The translations under genes were made by a program, and so were the position numbers. A DNA stretch of 23,610 nucleotides from Flavobacteriales bacterium (GTDB taxonomy: Bacteria; Bacteroidota; Bacteroidia; Flavobacteriales; BACL11). Positions 22,320 through 23,610 of the stretch are shown one piece after another (position 1 is the stretch's first letter; every line of letters begins with the position of its first letter). Location of the stretch: assembly GCA_002683775.1 (NCBI GenBank), contig NYTT01000050.1, positions 1-23,610 on the forward strand, in the 5' to 3' direction. A model generated the notes under the pieces. That model saw nothing but the letters and a program-made list of their open reading frames with translations. It made no database searches and was not told where the DNA came from.

Positions 22320-23610
22320 TTATTGAATATTGAAGTAGGTGCAGTCTTTCATCTCCAATAACCGTGATATTTTTACCAAATCTTTTACTCCAGTTTTTAC
22401 TTATTGAAGATGAGAACCAACCTTGTTTTTGATTTATATAAGAAGAAACAAATGGATGAGTTGTGATATTTAAATTTTTGTCAAATGTATTACTGAGGTT
22501 ATGGATTTTAGTTTCAATTTGATCAACAATTAACAAGCTTGAGTCAATCTTGCCGTTTCCAGTACACATTGGACATTTTTCTTGTGTGTCTATGTTCATT
22601 TCAGGCTTAACTCTTTGTCTTGTAATTTGAACAAGACCAAATTTTGTAGGAGGAAGGACATTGTGTTTAGCTTTATCAGTACTCATCGCTTCCTTTAGTT
22701 TTTCAGTAAGGAGAGTTCTATTTTTTTCATGTTTCATGTCTATAAAATCTACGACAATGATACCTCCCATATCTCTTAGCCTTAATTGTCTTGCAACTTC
22801 ATTAGCCGCTTCTAAATTAACAGCAAGTGCATTTTCTTCTTGATCTTTTTTAGCATCAACTTTTTTACCGCTATTTACATCTATTACGTGTAATGCTTCT
22901 GTATGCTCAATTACAAGGTATGTTCCTTTTTTCATAGTTACATTTTTTCCAAAGGCACTTTTAATTTGCTTTGTAACATTAAATTCTTGAAAGATTTGGC
23001 TTTCTTTTTTATGCAATTTAACTATCTTCTCTTGTTTAGGTGCAATTCTTGTTAAATATTCTTTAAGCTCTTGATGTAGTTGAGAATTATTAACATAGAT
23101 GCTATTAAATTTCGCACTTAAGAGGTCTCTGAGTATAGTTGATGCTTTGTTTAATTCGCCGTGAATTCTTGTATTAGGTTGGGCTCCTATTAATTTTTTG
23201 CTGATTCCTTGCCACTTTTTATATAGGTTTTTTAAATCTGTATCAAGTTCTGCAACTTTTTTTCCCATTGCAACAGTTCTAATGATAACTCCAAATCCTT
23301 GTGGTTTAATACTACGAATTAGTTTTTTCAACCTTTTTTGCTCTTCATTGTCATCAATTTTTTGTGAAATTGATACTTTGTCTGAAAAAGGTAATAACAC
23401 CATATATCTTCCAGCAAGAGATATTTCTGTTGTAAGTCTAGGTCCTTTTGTCGATATTGGTTCTTTTGATATTTGAGCTAAAATTAAATCTCCTCCTTTA
23501 AGCGCATCATTAATTGCTCCATCTTTACTTAAATTTGGTTGATTCTTAAAATTTTTAAGAGAAGCAGTGTTAAGCTTTTTCTGAATAGCTTGATTTGTAA
23601 ATTTTTTTAA
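22309..23610 (-). CDS. rng: Ribonuclease G/E family endoribonuclease, 5'-truncated by window edge
   Basis: 433 codons of the gene are visible, and the reading frame is open to the right edge. The ATG at 23403 is internal, because the 69 codons before it encode family sequence (GGDLILAQISKEPISTKGPRL, with TEISLAGRYMVLLP across the ATG). That region is the S1-like RNA-binding domain. Further on are ELDTDLKNLYKKW, the catalytic DNase I-like block GGIIVVDFIDMKHEKNR, GLVQITRQR, and the zinc-link motif CPMCTGNGK. RNase G/E cleaves single-stranded AU-rich RNA in 5S/16S rRNA maturation and mRNA decay. The absence of a long C-terminal scaffold after the zinc-link fits RNase G rather than RNase E. Roughly 80 N-terminal residues should lie beyond the window. 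Confidence 0.93.
   Translation of the reverse strand, partial: LKKFTNQAIQKKLNTASLKNFKNQPNLSKDGAINDALKGGDLILAQISKEPISTKGPRLTTEISLAGRYMVLLPFSDKVSISQKIDDNEEQKRLKKLIRSIKPQGFGVIIRTVAMGKKVAELDTDLKNLYKKWQGISKKLIGAQPNTRIHGELNKASTILRDLLSAKFNSIYVNNSQLHQELKEYLTRIAPKQEKIVKLHKKESQIFQEFNVTKQIKSAFGKNVTMKKGTYLVIEHTEALHVIDVNSGKKVDAKKDQEENALAVNLEAANEVARQLRLRDMGGIIVVDFIDMKHEKNRTLLTEKLKEAMSTDKAKHNVLPPTKFGLVQITRQRVKPEMNIDTQEKCPMCTGNGKIDSSLLIVDQIETKIHNLSNTFDKNLNITTHPFVSSYINQKQGWFSSSISKNWSKRFGKNITVIGDERLHLLQYSIIKK

Noticed and set aside
22309..23403. RNase G gene starting at the ATG at 23403
   Set aside because: The frame is open to the window edge, and the 69 preceding codons encode clear RNase G/E sequence, so this ATG is internal.

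Overview
The window is AT-rich DNA from a member of the Bacteroidota, most likely Flavobacteriales. The evidence is a complete sprA/sov gene for the type IX secretion system (T9SS), three proteins ending in T9SS type A sorting domains, a Bacteroidota-type TonB, Omp28/DUF6029/DUF6588-like envelope proteins, and repeated TAnnTTTG -7 promoter boxes with no Shine-Dalgarno motifs. Genes are tightly packed. No intergenic stretch exceeds 300 bases, and I saw no tRNA, rRNA, CRISPR array or insertion sequence.

Left part (1-7680, all minus strand). A five-gene transcription unit is read leftward from a promoter near 4120. It encodes a TlpA-like thioredoxin, a DUF6029-like outer-membrane protein, an Omp28-type lipoprotein with CxxC, a DUF6588-like protein, and the start of a PorT-like beta-barrel protein cut by the window edge. 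Upstream of it lie two separate minus-strand genes for large T9SS cargo proteins. One carries a WCGPC thioredoxin domain. The other carries a choice-of-anchor J domain plus an Omp28-like WCPFC domain. Four thioredoxin-fold proteins with different predicted destinations (periplasm, lipoprotein, and surface twice) therefore sit within 7.7 kb. This is the part of the window most likely to hold an undescribed system, possibly envelope or surface redox chemistry.

Middle part (7827-17477, plus strand). A small T9SS cargo protein of unknown function is followed by a terminator. Next comes a ruvA-sprA transcription unit with a near-ideal promoter, in which both genes use non-ATG starts (GTG and TTG). 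A second unit, gcvH-tonB, has its own promoter just after the sprA stop. SprA is the T9SS outer-membrane translocon that would export the three cargo proteins to its left.

Right part (17499-23610). fumC (fumarase) is convergent with tonB. A 47-residue membrane microprotein is encoded in the gap between fumC and an arsC-like gene. recX-prfB-arsC-like form a minus-strand operon with short gaps or overlaps. prfB reads through without the usual programmed frameshift. Back-to-back, apparently leaderless promoters separate recX from an MFS transporter, whose likely start is a GTG at 21036. The window ends in a 5'-truncated ribonuclease G/E gene on the minus strand, overlapping the MFS gene tail to tail by 11 bases.
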